This document shows positions 18,732 through 26,403 of a DNA stretch of 35,866 nucleotides, one piece after another. The DNA lies in contig DAIDMU010000115.1 in NCBI GenBank assembly GCA_027448805.1, positions 1 to 35,866 of the forward strand, written 5' to 3'. This stretch comes from Sulfurimonas sp. Its GTDB lineage: Bacteria; Campylobacterota; Campylobacteria; Campylobacterales; Sulfurimonadaceae. The translations under genes were made by a program, and so were the position numbers. Each line of letters begins with the position of its first letter. The stretch's first letter is position 1. The notes under the pieces were generated by a model that was given only the letters and a program-made list of their open reading frames with translations, did no database searches and was not told where the DNA came from.

Positions 18732-18863
18732 ATGAAAAATGTAGTCTTAGCAGTTGTACTAACGTTGGGTGTCCTCCAAGCAGATAGTATTGTACATTAC
18801 GATACAAAAGAAGCAAATACTCAGATTGACAAACCGAATCATCCGAGTACAGATATTTACTAA
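18732..18863 (+). CDS. 43-residue secreted peptide of unknown function
   Basis: The ORF encodes MKNVVLAVVLTLGVLQADS followed by 24 residues: a Lys start, a hydrophobic core and an Ala-Asp cleavage region (VLQADS), so the likely mature peptide is about 26 residues, hydrophilic, and ends in HPSTDIY. It matches no family I recognise. An AAGGA sits 7 bases before the ATG; the gene has its own FNR-type promoter and a strong hairpin 24 bp after its stop. It was missed by simple long-ORF criteria. It is a plausible small periplasmic or extracellular peptide, but the evidence is sequence organisation only. Confidence 0.66.
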   Translation: MKNVVLAVVLTLGVLQADSIVHYDTKEANTQIDKPNHPSTDIY

Positions 18864-18887
18864 TATCTAAAAATTTTATTTCTCCTT

Positions 18888-18918
18888 CTAAAATAGGTCT
18901 TACCGTGACCTATTTTAG
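18888..18918 (+). terminator. Hairpin after the 43-residue peptide gene
   Basis: A 12-bp perfect stem (CTAAAATAGGTC at 18888-18899 and GACCTATTTTAG at 18907-18918) encloses a 7-base loop. The right arm contains TTTT. It separates the peptide transcript from the dnaG promoter. Confidence 0.68.
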
Positions 18919-18965
18919 TGACCTTCATGTAACCTCTTAAAAACTCTCTTTAACTAACATTTTTG

Positions 18966-18971
18966 TATAAT
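18966..18971 (+). promoter_or_regulatory. -10 box of dnaG, spaced for a leaderless mRNA
   Basis: TATAAT lies at 18966-18971, and the first base after the usual 6-base discriminator (18978) is the A of the dnaG ATG. No Shine-Dalgarno is visible upstream of that ATG. Confidence 0.6.
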
Positions 18972-18977
18972 TCACAT

Positions 18978-20633
18978 ATGATTACACAAGATTCCATAGA
19001 AGCCCTAAAGGCACGCCTTGATATTGTTGATGTTGTAGGTTCGTATCTTGAACTTAGGAAAGCCGGTGCAAACTACAAAGCACCGTGTCCTTTTCATGAT
19101 GAAAAAAGCGCTTCTTTCGTCGTAAGCCCATCTAAGCAGATATATCACTGTTTTGGCTGCGGCGCAGGCGGAGACAGCATTAAGTTTACTATGGAGTATG
19201 AAAAATTAAACTATCCGGAAGCTTTGGAAAAACTTGCTTCATCATATAACTTCTCTCTTGCGTATAGTGACAGTAAAAACAGTAAGCCTCGTTCAGGATT
19301 TATGGAAAAAATCAATGAATGGTACCAGTATCTGCTTACAAAAAATCCGCAAGCACTCTCATATTTAAAGGAGCGCGGCATCTACGAGAGCAGTGTGGAG
19401 AAGTTTGGCATAGGGTATGCACCTGATTCTGCCTCTTCGATAAATTACATAAAATCTCAGCTTTTTAATATGAATGAAGCAGTAGAGATGGGAGTAATAG
19501 GAAGTGAGGGCGGAAGAAGCTTCGCTAGATTTATAGAGCGTATAACATTTCCTATTCACTCTGCCAACGCCAGCATTATCGGTTTTGGCGGTAGAACTAT
19601 AACCGGACATCAGGCAAAATATATAAACTCTCCCGAGACACCTTTTTTTAACAAATCAAGAGTTCTTTACGCCTACCATCACGCAAAGCAGAGCGTGCAT
19701 AAAACAAAAGAGATAGTTATAACGGAGGGTTATCTTGATGTTATTATGCTTCATCAGGCTGGTTTTACAAACGCCGTTGCAACGCTTGGCACCGCTCTTA
19801 CTCCAGAGCATCTCCCCCTTTTGCGAAAAGGGGAACCAAAAGTCATAATGGCGTACGATGGTGATAAAGCAGGGCGCTCTGCTGCGCTCAAGGCATCAAA
19901 ACTTTTAAGTGCCGGCGGATTTAGCGGCGGCGTTGTTATCTTCTTTGAGGGAATGGATCCGGCCGATATGGTAAAAAACGGCGCGGTTGAAGAGCTCTCA
20001 AGCATGTTTAGGAAGCCTCAGCCTTTTATAGAGTTTGTTTTGGATGAGATTTTATCCCTCTATAATCTCTCCGACCCAAAGGAGAGGGAAGTCTGTATGC
20101 AGGATGCAATAGGCTACCTTAAAACTCTCTCTCCTATGCTTCAGGAGGAGTATAAGTCATATCTGGCTTCACGACTAGGGCTTAGTCCGTCGTTTGTCAG
20201 GCTTTCTAACCAAACTAACACTAACAATAATAACAAGCCGCTTATAGACAGCAGCCGTCACAAAGATATGTGGGAGCTTAGTCTTATTAAAACAGTTTTA
20301 GAACATCCTGAGTTTATAGATCAGATACTTGATGTTTTAGACCCATCGCTTTTACAGTTTCATTCATCTGAATTTTCTCTCGCACTTAGAGGAGAGTTTT
20401 CTAATCCTCATCTTATGGCGATATCCGTTGATGAGCAGATAAAACCGCTGAAAAACGAGGAGGCGCTAAAGGCCGAGCTTTTAGCGTTTTTGATAAAACA
20501 TTATGAGCGTGAGTATAAAAAAATAAATATGCAAAAAGATATCTCTTTTGAACAAAAAGCTTTTTATATTCGCAAATTTAGAGGAAAAATTTCGCAGCTA
20601 AAGAGAGGCGAACTCGTAGCTTTTAAGAGCTAG
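18978..20633 (+). CDS. dnaG: DNA primase DnaG
   Basis: DnaG makes RNA primers for replication at the fork, working with DnaB helicase. The 551-residue sequence begins MITQDSIEALKARLDIVDVV, as the family does. The zinc-binding domain shows CPFHDEKSASF with the later CFGCGAGG, and the TOPRIM core shows VITEGYLDVIMLHQAGF and YDGDKAGRSAA. The C-terminal helicase-binding domain is divergent. I place the start at the ATG 18976+2, not at the TTG 18963, because that TTG overlaps the TATAAT. The 3' end overlaps the convergent minus-strand gene by 11 bp. Confidence 0.96.
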   Translation: MITQDSIEALKARLDIVDVVGSYLELRKAGANYKAPCPFHDEKSASFVVSPSKQIYHCFGCGAGGDSIKFTMEYEKLNYPEALEKLASSYNFSLAYSDSKNSKPRSGFMEKINEWYQYLLTKNPQALSYLKERGIYESSVEKFGIGYAPDSASSINYIKSQLFNMNEAVEMGVIGSEGGRSFARFIERITFPIHSANASIIGFGGRTITGHQAKYINSPETPFFNKSRVLYAYHHAKQSVHKTKEIVITEGYLDVIMLHQAGFTNAVATLGTALTPEHLPLLRKGEPKVIMAYDGDKAGRSAALKASKLLSAGGFSGGVVIFFEGMDPADMVKNGAVEELSSMFRKPQPFIEFVLDEILSLYNLSDPKEREVCMQDAIGYLKTLSPMLQEEYKSYLASRLGLSPSFVRLSNQTNTNNNNKPLIDSSRHKDMWELSLIKTVLEHPEFIDQILDVLDPSLLQFHSSEFSLALRGEFSNPHLMAISVDEQIKPLKNEEALKAELLAFLIKHYEREYKKINMQKDISFEQKAFYIRKFRGKISQLKRGELVAFKS

Positions 20634-21543
20634 GTTTAGAGTCCTCTTTAGGTTTGCGAGCTTTTATAGGTATTATTCTTCCGACATTTTTAGGAGGGCT
20701 GTATGCCTCTTTTTTGGTGCCGTCATAACGGTGATTTCTCTCTCCGCTTTTACCTGAGAATTTTGCTTTGCCATTTTCATCTTTACCCAGAAACTTATTC
20801 GGCTTTTTGTCGTGCTTTGGTTTCTCAAAAGGCTTGCGTTCAGACCCTTCGTCATCTCGTTTGGGCCTGTCATACTTAGGTTTCTCAAAAGGCTTTTTGT
20901 CGTACTTAGGTTTTTCAAACGGCTTTTTGTTTTGCTTTGGTTTCTCAAAAGGCTTGCGTTCAGACCCTTCGTCATCTAGTTTGGGCTTGTCGTACTTAGG
21001 CTTTTCAAACGGTTTTTTGTCGTGCTTTGGTTTCTCAAAAGGCTTTTTATTATACTTTGGTTTATCATCAAAGTTGGCATTAAAAGCATATTCTCTTTTT
21101 GGTGCCGGTTTTGGAGCTATTTTCATATTTTCTTGCGCTTCATACTCAAAGCCGACAACAATCTCCTGTTTAATAACTCTTCCAAGAAGAGTTTCTATCG
21201 GGTAGAGATGTTTTTGTTCGCTTCTATCCAGCAGAACAAGAGCGTTGCCAGTTGCTTTAGCCAATCTTGCCATATAGGTAGCCGCAGTTGAGGGCAAATC
21301 GTAGCTAATGAGTAGTTCACACTCTAATTCTGTTGCTTTTGCCAACTCTTCATCATCTAAGATAGTAACATTTTCAGCGTTTATAGCCTCCTTTATAAGT
21401 TCAATACTATTTGTTACAGCTACGACTGTTTTTAAGGTGCTGTTTTGAGCTATCAATTGAGCAAGTAGTGAAAGTTTTTTATCATTAGGACATGGATGGA
21501 CACGGTGTTTATTGTGTTTTATGGAAATTTGATTGTTTGACAT
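20623..21543 (-). CDS. RecA2-like pseudo-helicase domain with basic repeat tail
   Basis: I do not recognise this family, but the N-terminal ~125 of 306 residues resemble the C-terminal RecA-like domain of the DEAD-box helicase encoded next door. HPCPNDKKLSLLAQLIAQN and VVAVTNSIELI align with that helicase's start of domain 2, and YDLPSTAATYMARLAKATG aligns with [19 protein letters not shown]. Motifs V and VI ([18 protein letters not shown]) are lost, so no ATPase or unwinding activity is expected. Residues ~160-247 are KPFEKPKxD repeats, very basic and probably disordered, RNA-binding in nature. Start ATG 21541-21543 is chosen for AGGA upstream; the ATG 21580-21582 overlaps the likely -10 box. 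Confidence 0.72.
   Translation of the reverse strand: MSNNQISIKHNKHRVHPCPNDKKLSLLAQLIAQNSTLKTVVAVTNSIELIKEAINAENVTILDDEELAKATELECELLISYDLPSTAATYMARLAKATGNALVLLDRSEQKHLYPIETLLGRVIKQEIVVGFEYEAQENMKIAPKPAPKREYAFNANFDDKPKYNKKPFEKPKHDKKPFEKPKYDKPKLDDEGSERKPFEKPKQNKKPFEKPKYDKKPFEKPKYDRPKRDDEGSERKPFEKPKHDKKPNKFLGKDENGKAKFSGKSGERNHRYDGTKKEAYSPPKNVGRIIPIKARKPKEDSKPSS
20811..21060 (-). repeat. Two-copy 120-bp tandem repeat inside the basic-tail gene
   Basis: Positions 20821-20940 and 20941-21060 are aligned copies of a 120-bp unit; many 20-base blocks are identical. Each copy is made of four 30-bp sub-units coding for a ten-residue KKPFEKPKYD-type motif, one of which carries the longer DDEGSER insertion. 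The identity over whole 120-bp blocks suggests recent duplication. Confidence 0.85.
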
Positions 21544-21580
21544 AGGGAGTCCTAAGAGGGTATTTAAATATTTAGGTGAC

Positions 21581-21586
21581 ATTGTA
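21581..21586 (-). promoter_or_regulatory. -10 box of the pseudo-helicase gene
   Basis: The minus strand reads GATACAAT with TACAAT at 21581-21586, about 31 bases before the expected transcription start to ATG at 21543. This overlaps the alternative upstream ATG, which supports the shorter protein. Confidence 0.5.
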
Positions 21587-21641
21587 TCTCACATTAGCAT
21601 AAATTATGCTATTATGTATTAATATTAAATTCAGGATTATA

Positions 21642-22919
21642 ATGTCATTTACAACACTAGGTTTATCAGCTCCTATATTAAAAGCTATCCAAGATCAGGG
21701 CTATACTGAGCCTACACCAATTCAGAAACAAGCGATACCGGTGATACTTAGCAGAAAAGATATTTTAGCAGGCGCTCAAACGGGAACAGGTAAAACAGCA
21801 GGTTTTACTCTACCGCTTCTTCAGCTTTTAAGTACAACAAAACCGACAAAACCAAAACAGAGCGTAAGAGCGCTGATATTGACACCAACAAGAGAGTTGG
21901 CTGCCCAAGTGGGAGAGAGTGTAGAGGTTTACGGAAAATATCTTTCATTCAAATCTGCAATTATTTTTGGCGGAGTTAAAATAAACCCGCAGCTTACACA
22001 GCTCCGCAAAGGGGTTGATATTGTTATTGCAACACCTGGGCGGCTTTTAGACCATATCTCGCAAAAGAGCATAGATTTAAAAGATGTTGAATTTTTAATA
22101 CTCGATGAAGCCGACAGAATGCTAGATATGGGTTTTATAAACGACATTAAAAAGATATTAGCAATTCTTCCAAAGCAGAAACAGACACTGCTTTTTTCAG
22201 CTACATACTCAGATGAGATAAAAAAACTCTCAGACAAGCTGCTAAATTCCCCGGTTTTAATAGAAGTAGCACGTCCAAACAGAGCTTCAGAGAGTGTAAA
22301 ACAGGCAGTCTATCCGGTTGATCAGGTTCGCAAGCGTGAGCTTTTGGTGCACTTGATAAATGAGGGCAAATGGCAGCAAGTATTGGTTTTTACCAGAACA
22401 AAACATGGAGCAAATCGCCTTAGCGGTCAGCTTGAAAAAGATGGAATAACCGCCGTTGCCATACATGGAAACAAGAGCCAAAATGCGAGAACAAAAGCAT
22501 TGGCAGACTTTAAAGCAGGCGAAGTGAGAGTATTGGTTGCGACGGATATAGCAGCTAGAGGAATAGACATAGACCAGCTTCCGCATGTAATAAATTATGA
22601 GCTTCCAAACGTACCTGAGGATTATGTTCACAGAATCGGGCGAACAGGGCGTGCAGGCAGCGAGGGTGAGGCAATATCACTCGTTTGCATAGATGAGCAT
22701 GAGTATCTTGCAAACATAGAGAAGTTGATAAAAAACGATATCCCAAAAGTATGGTTAAAAGATTTTAAACCTGATCCGACTATAAAAGCGGAGCCTATAA
22801 ATCAGGGTGGAAACAGAGGTCAAAAATCTGGCAACAGATTAGGCGGCGGCAAAGCAGGAAATGCTAAATCGTCTCAAGGTTCTCCAAAAAGCTCTTCTGG
22901 CGGAAGAAGAAATAAGTAG
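21642..22919 (+). CDS. DEAD-box RNA helicase (RhlE-like)
   Basis: This 425-residue RNA helicase has all the core motifs: the Q motif [12 protein letters not shown], motif [10 protein letters not shown] (44-52), PTRELAAQ, motif II DEAD (155-158), SAT (186-188), the domain-2 motif [23 protein letters not shown] (motif V) and HRIGRTGR (motif VI). The glycine/lysine/serine-rich tail ([14 protein letters not shown]) is a typical RhlE-type RNA-binding extension. The start ATG at 21642 has AGGA 5 bases upstream; the longer frame from 21606 is excluded because of the spacing. It is divergent from the pseudo-helicase gene, with a 98-bp shared promoter region. It may work with that protein on RNA, which is inference. 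Confidence 0.95.
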   Translation: MSFTTLGLSAPILKAIQDQGYTEPTPIQKQAIPVILSRKDILAGAQTGTGKTAGFTLPLLQLLSTTKPTKPKQSVRALILTPTRELAAQVGESVEVYGKYLSFKSAIIFGGVKINPQLTQLRKGVDIVIATPGRLLDHISQKSIDLKDVEFLILDEADRMLDMGFINDIKKILAILPKQKQTLLFSATYSDEIKKLSDKLLNSPVLIEVARPNRASESVKQAVYPVDQVRKRELLVHLINEGKWQQVLVFTRTKHGANRLSGQLEKDGITAVAIHGNKSQNARTKALADFKAGEVRVLVATDIAARGIDIDQLPHVINYELPNVPEDYVHRIGRTGRAGSEGEAISLVCIDEHEYLANIEKLIKNDIPKVWLKDFKPDPTIKAEPINQGGNRGQKSGNRLGGGKAGNAKSSQGSPKSSSGGRRNK

Positions 22920-22963
22920 TGTATAATTTCATAATTTAAATTATCAATTTTATAAGGAAAAAA

Positions 22964-23941
22964 ATGAAAGCAATCGCGCTATTTAGCGGTGGATTAGACT
23001 CAACTTTAGCAATAAAGCTTATTATAGACCAAGGCATAGAAGTTTTGGCTGTAAATATTAATACAGGTTTTGGAAGCACCAAAGACAGACTTGAACATAT
23101 GCAGAGTATGTGTGCTCAAGTTGGGGCAGAGTTGAAAATTATAGATATAGAGAGTGAATTTTTACAAGATGTGCTCTTTGATCCAAAACATGGGTATGGC
23201 AAAAATTTCAATCCGTGCATAGATTGCCACGCAAAAATGTTTGCCGTAGCAAAAAGAGTTATGGAAGCCGAAGGCGCGTCGTTCTTGGTAAGCGGTGAGG
23301 TTTTAGGACAGCGTCCAATGAGCCAAAACAAAGATGCTATGCAGACTGTTTTAAATGAGAGCAACTGTAACGGACTCCTTCTTCGCCCTCTCTCGGCAAA
23401 AGCGTTAGAGCCGACAATCGCAGAGATAAATGGCTGGGTAGACAGGGAGAAACTTGAGGGAATTGTCGGAAGGAGCCGCGACAGACAGCTAGAACTTGTC
23501 AAGGAGATAGGTTTAGAAAATTTTGAAAGTCCAGGTGGCGGCTGTCTTTTAACTGATGAGAATTTTGCCAAAAAGATGTTTGATTTTATTAAGTATGATA
23601 CATTTGAGGTTAAAGATATTCCTTTAATGAAATTTGGCCGTCATCTTCGCTTAAGTGACGGTGCAAAACTTGTTGTTGGAAGAAATCAGGAAGAGAATAA
23701 GCATCTCCAAAATATAAACAGCGATAAATATTATCATGTTAAAGCAATTGGCTTACCCGGCCCGCACTCAATGCTGAGCAAGAGTGCAACTACAGCGGAT
23801 AAAGAGTTGGCGGCAAAAATAATTCTCACATATTGCAAGAGCGAGAAGGATTCAAGTTATACTTTAACCTATGACAAAGAGGAGCTTCAAGCTACCGCTT
23901 TTGCTTCGAGAGATGAGATAAAACCTTATACAATAATGTGA
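22964..23941 (+). CDS. PP-loop ATPase of the tRNA thiolation / MnmA-like family
   Basis: The N-terminal ~180 residues form a PP-loop pyrophosphatase domain: ALFSGGLDSTLAIKLI, then FNPCIDCHAKMF and SGEVLGQRPMSQ, as in thiouridine synthases and argininosuccinate-synthase-like enzymes. The C-terminal part has SPGGGCLLTDENFAKKMFDF and LVVGRNQEENKHL, resembling the NFACT-R-type RNA-binding domain that is reported fused to MnmA/ThiI-like enzymes. It therefore probably modifies tRNA (2-thiouridine or 4-thiouridine) but is a separate family from MnmA and ThiI, and the exact substrate is not known. The ATG is preceded by AAGGA. It lies 44 bp after the DEAD-box helicase, possibly in one transcript. Confidence 0.75.
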   Translation: MKAIALFSGGLDSTLAIKLIIDQGIEVLAVNINTGFGSTKDRLEHMQSMCAQVGAELKIIDIESEFLQDVLFDPKHGYGKNFNPCIDCHAKMFAVAKRVMEAEGASFLVSGEVLGQRPMSQNKDAMQTVLNESNCNGLLLRPLSAKALEPTIAEINGWVDREKLEGIVGRSRDRQLELVKEIGLENFESPGGGCLLTDENFAKKMFDFIKYDTFEVKDIPLMKFGRHLRLSDGAKLVVGRNQEENKHLQNINSDKYYHVKAIGLPGPHSMLSKSATTADKELAAKIILTYCKSEKDSSYTLTYDKEELQATAFASRDEIKPYTIM

Positions 23942-24002
23942 CAATTTTTATTTTTATTTTTTTTGGATATACTTTTTGAAACTTTAAAAGTAGGGGTAGA
24001 TT

Positions 24003-24419
24003 ATGGCAGGCATACATTTTGGATTTGATAATTTTAGACAGCTTTTAGATTTAAGCATAGGTTTGGCACAGAGACTTGACGAGAATCGTGCCGAGAGTTT
24101 TACCCTGCTATACTGCGATTTTTCTACAGTTAAACAATCAGTCATAGACAGCTCGCTTGAGCAAATTCTCAGAAATTCCGATGCCATTGTAAAGAGCAAT
24201 TCAGACTATTTTTTTGTACTTCCATATACGGATAAATATGGTGCGGATATAGTAAAAAATATGTTTGTAGAGTTTTTTGCCAAGGATTTAAACTCATTTA
24301 TGGTGAGCTACCCTGTGGATGGAGAGAAATCCGCAGTATTAATTTCAGAGCTAAGAGATATCGTTGGCGCAACATACAAAAATGATTTGAGATGCTTGGA
24401 TAGTTTTAATCCCTATTAA
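24003..24419 (+). CDS. Orphan degenerate GGDEF-like protein
   Basis: This 138-residue cytoplasmic protein is not in a recognisable named family, but its pattern follows a GGDEF domain: LLYCDFSTVKQ resembles the first beta strand and helix, LEQILRNSDAIVKSNSDYFFVLPYTDKYGADIV resembles the RxGGDEFxxxLPxTDxxxA stretch with SNSDY in place of GGDEF, and FMVSYPVDGEKSA the later strand. There is no catalytic signature and no membrane or sensor domain, so it is likely a non-catalytic nucleotide-binding or partner protein. A GGGG precedes the ATG and TATACT at 23968-23973 is a likely -10. It is convergent with the next gene, overlapping it by 14 bp. Confidence 0.62.
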   Translation: MAGIHFGFDNFRQLLDLSIGLAQRLDENRAESFTLLYCDFSTVKQSVIDSSLEQILRNSDAIVKSNSDYFFVLPYTDKYGADIVKNMFVEFFAKDLNSFMVSYPVDGEKSAVLISELRDIVGATYKNDLRCLDSFNPY

Positions 24420-24657
24420 ACCTATACTCTTTAGAGTTTTTATAAAACTCTATTGCATCTGATATCTTCTGCTCTTTATAGACTCTTTTATCACACACCA
24501 ACCTGCATGTAACTTTGACATTTTTAGAGGCTTGAAGGTTTGCTTCACTTTTTTTCGTCTCATAAGCCGACATGTTAACATTTTTTGCCTCCGGCGTATC
24601 AAACGGAGTTCGTGCAACCAATAACAGCGGCAGTAATAGAAAGAATAATTTAATCAT
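24406..24657 (-). CDS. Small secreted protein with a CX3C pair
   Basis: The 83-residue product starts MIKLFFLLLPLLLVART, a clean signal peptide with a likely cleavage near residue 15, and continues with a short hydrophilic region ending in CRLVCDKRVYKEQKISDAIEFYKNSKEY. The two cysteines are three residues apart, which suggests a disulphide or a metal site in the periplasm. No family is recognised. The ATG at 24655-24657 is chosen because the upstream GTG lies too close to a TATAGT-like element (24662-24667) to have a leader. The gene is convergent with the GGDEF-like gene and divergent from fliK. Confidence 0.65.
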   Translation of the reverse strand: MIKLFFLLLPLLLVARTPFDTPEAKNVNMSAYETKKSEANLQASKNVKVTCRLVCDKRVYKEQKISDAIEFYKNSKEYRFNRD

Positions 24658-24678
24658 GTGCACTATATCGGTTTAAGA

Positions 24679-24698
24679 GTGGAATAATTTATGCTACT
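24679..24698 (+). promoter_or_regulatory. Sigma-54 promoter of the fliK-flgD-flgE-like operon
   Basis: GTGGAATAATTTATGCTACT (24679-24698) has GG (24681-24682) and GC (24693-24694) exactly 10 bases apart, the -24/-12 spacing of sigma-54 promoters, with matching TGGAA and ATGCT flanks. Transcription would start near 24706. Sigma-54 control of hook genes is well known in Campylobacterota. Confidence 0.75.
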
Positions 24699-24738
24699 AA
24701 TTTTAAAATCTTTATAAAAAAGTACAAAGGAGCAGGTA

Positions 24739-26382
24739 ATGATAGTAGCAAATGCTAAAAGCGCTAAAGCATCATCTTCGTCTTCACCGTTAAGTTTGTC
24801 AACACCAAAGGATAAGCCGATTCTCTCATTTTCTGAGCTTTTAAGAGGTGCAAGTGACAAAAAAGATGCAAAGATGATTCAAAACGGCTCTTTGATTTTA
24901 TCGTTAGCAAGCGAAGAAAAAAGTGTTAAAACAGCAAAATCTACCTCTTCAAAGACAGATTCGCTCCTCTCTCTTTTGAAAAATGAAGAGAGTTTGGCTT
25001 CTCATAAAATGATAGAACCGTTGGAATTAAATCCGAAACTGACCGCAGCTTTAACCAAAACAGAGATAAGAGCACTTGTATCAGACGCAAAAAATTATTT
25101 AAAATCAAAGATTCAAGATAGCGACGGTTACAAAAGAGCAGAAACAAAAGAGCTTCCTAATACACTTAAGGGGTTGGTTGAAGTTGCTAAGAAATTCGGT
25201 ATCGACATAAATAAGATAAGTTTTGAAGAAGTAAAGGTGCATGCACAAGCGCCAACTCAAATATCAAAAGTCAGAGATGAGAAGAGTGATTTGCAAAAAG
25301 ATATGCGAACTGAAGCACCAAAAGAGACGCCTCAAAATAAAAAAGTGAACTTGGAAAAAGATGTGCGAATTGAAGTGCCAAAAGAGGGTCCCCAAGACAA
25401 AAAAGTATCCTTGGAAAAAGAGCTGCTAGCTGAAGCACCAAAAGAGGTTGTTGAGGATAAAAAATCAAAAAATTTAACTTTAGAAGAGAAGCAAAAAAGT
25501 ACAACTATCAACAATGTATTAATCCCAAAGACAGAACAAAATGAGATTAGAAGTGAGATTAAAAATGATGAAAAATTTACAGAGCTTCAAAAAGAGATAA
25601 AATCAACGCCTATCTTCAAAGCACAAGTAACCGTTGAGTATACGACTACCGAGCAAATGGTTCAAGCCAAAGCAAACAGCAGTTTGTTTAAAGCAGATCA
25701 AAAAACACCAAAAGAGAGAGCGGATGAGACACTGAAACTTCTCCTTCGCGGTGAAAAGCCTTCAGTAAAAGATTCGGTATTAACAGCTGATTTTTCAGTT
25801 GCGACTGCCAAAGTTATTGCACCGACAGCAACCACGGAAGGTGCAAAAACTCTAGAGCATCTTCTTCATGGGGATTCTTCATTGTCGGAACAGAGCTCTT
25901 CATCGGCCAAAGTGGAGTCATTAGCAGCCCACAAGAGTGACAGTTTTGAAGTTAAGCTAAATGAAGCAAAGCAGATGATTAAGTATTTATCTGCCGATGT
26001 GAAAAATGCAATAGAGGATTATAAATCTCCTTTTACAAGAGTTAAAGTTCAATTAAACCCGCAAAATTTAGGTGAAGTTGATTTGACGATAGTGCAAAGA
26101 GGCAAAAACTTGCATGTAAATATTAGTTCAAACAATACGGCCATAAATGCACTCTCAATGAACGCAAATGAGCTAAGGGTGCAGTTGAGCAACAGTGGAA
26201 TAAATAATGCTACATTGAATTTTAGTAATGGTTCACAAAATAGTGATACGAATGCAGGTGGACAACATCAGCAGAGACAAAATGAGCAGCGAGCTCATGA
26301 GGAGTATAACTATTTTGAAAAAGAAGAGACAAGTGAAGAGATTTTGAGCTCTTTAGAAATTATAGTCCCGCGATACATATAA
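24739..26382 (+). CDS. fliK: Flagellar hook-length control protein FliK
   Basis: FliK is exported during hook assembly and switches the export gate specificity when the hook reaches its length. The 547-residue protein is mostly a long, Lys/Glu/Ser-rich, unstructured region, with the conserved FliK C-terminal domain near residues ~430-510: RVKVQLNPQNLGEVDLTIVQRGKNLHVNI. A Gln-rich end follows (GGQHQQRQNEQR). Residues 184-243 contain three copies of a ~20-residue repeat. The ATG has GGAG upstream. The gene order fliK-flgD-hook gene is like H. pylori HP0906-HP0908. A sigma-54 promoter lies at 24679-24698. Confidence 0.9.
   Translation: MIVANAKSAKASSSSSPLSLSTPKDKPILSFSELLRGASDKKDAKMIQNGSLILSLASEEKSVKTAKSTSSKTDSLLSLLKNEESLASHKMIEPLELNPKLTAALTKTEIRALVSDAKNYLKSKIQDSDGYKRAETKELPNTLKGLVEVAKKFGIDINKISFEEVKVHAQAPTQISKVRDEKSDLQKDMRTEAPKETPQNKKVNLEKDVRIEVPKEGPQDKKVSLEKELLAEAPKEVVEDKKSKNLTLEEKQKSTTINNVLIPKTEQNEIRSEIKNDEKFTELQKEIKSTPIFKAQVTVEYTTTEQMVQAKANSSLFKADQKTPKERADETLKLLLRGEKPSVKDSVLTADFSVATAKVIAPTATTEGAKTLEHLLHGDSSLSEQSSSSAKVESLAAHKSDSFEVKLNEAKQMIKYLSADVKNAIEDYKSPFTRVKVQLNPQNLGEVDLTIVQRGKNLHVNISSNNTAINALSMNANELRVQLSNSGINNATLNFSNGSQNSDTNAGGQHQQRQNEQRAHEEYNYFEKEETSEEILSSLEIIVPRYI
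25288..25467 (+). repeat. Three 60-bp repeats in fliK
   Basis: Units at 25288-25347, 25348-25407 and 25408-25467 encode about 20 residues each, beginning with (D/N/S)L(Q/E)K and containing a shared APKE/VPKE and DKK or NKK core. The copies are diverged at the DNA level by many substitutions, unlike the 120-bp repeat in the pseudo-helicase gene. Confidence 0.8.
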
Positions 26383-26403
26383 CTAGGGAAAAGGAAAGAA
26401 AAT

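Noticed and set aside
18963..18977. Upstream TTG start of dnaG
   Set aside because: It overlaps the -10 box at 18966-18971, and the family starts at the ATG 18978.
20768..21205. Plus-strand ORF of 145 codons with repeated LGFSKGF
   Set aside because: It is the antisense reading of the KPFEKPK repeats; the repeat itself explains its regularity.
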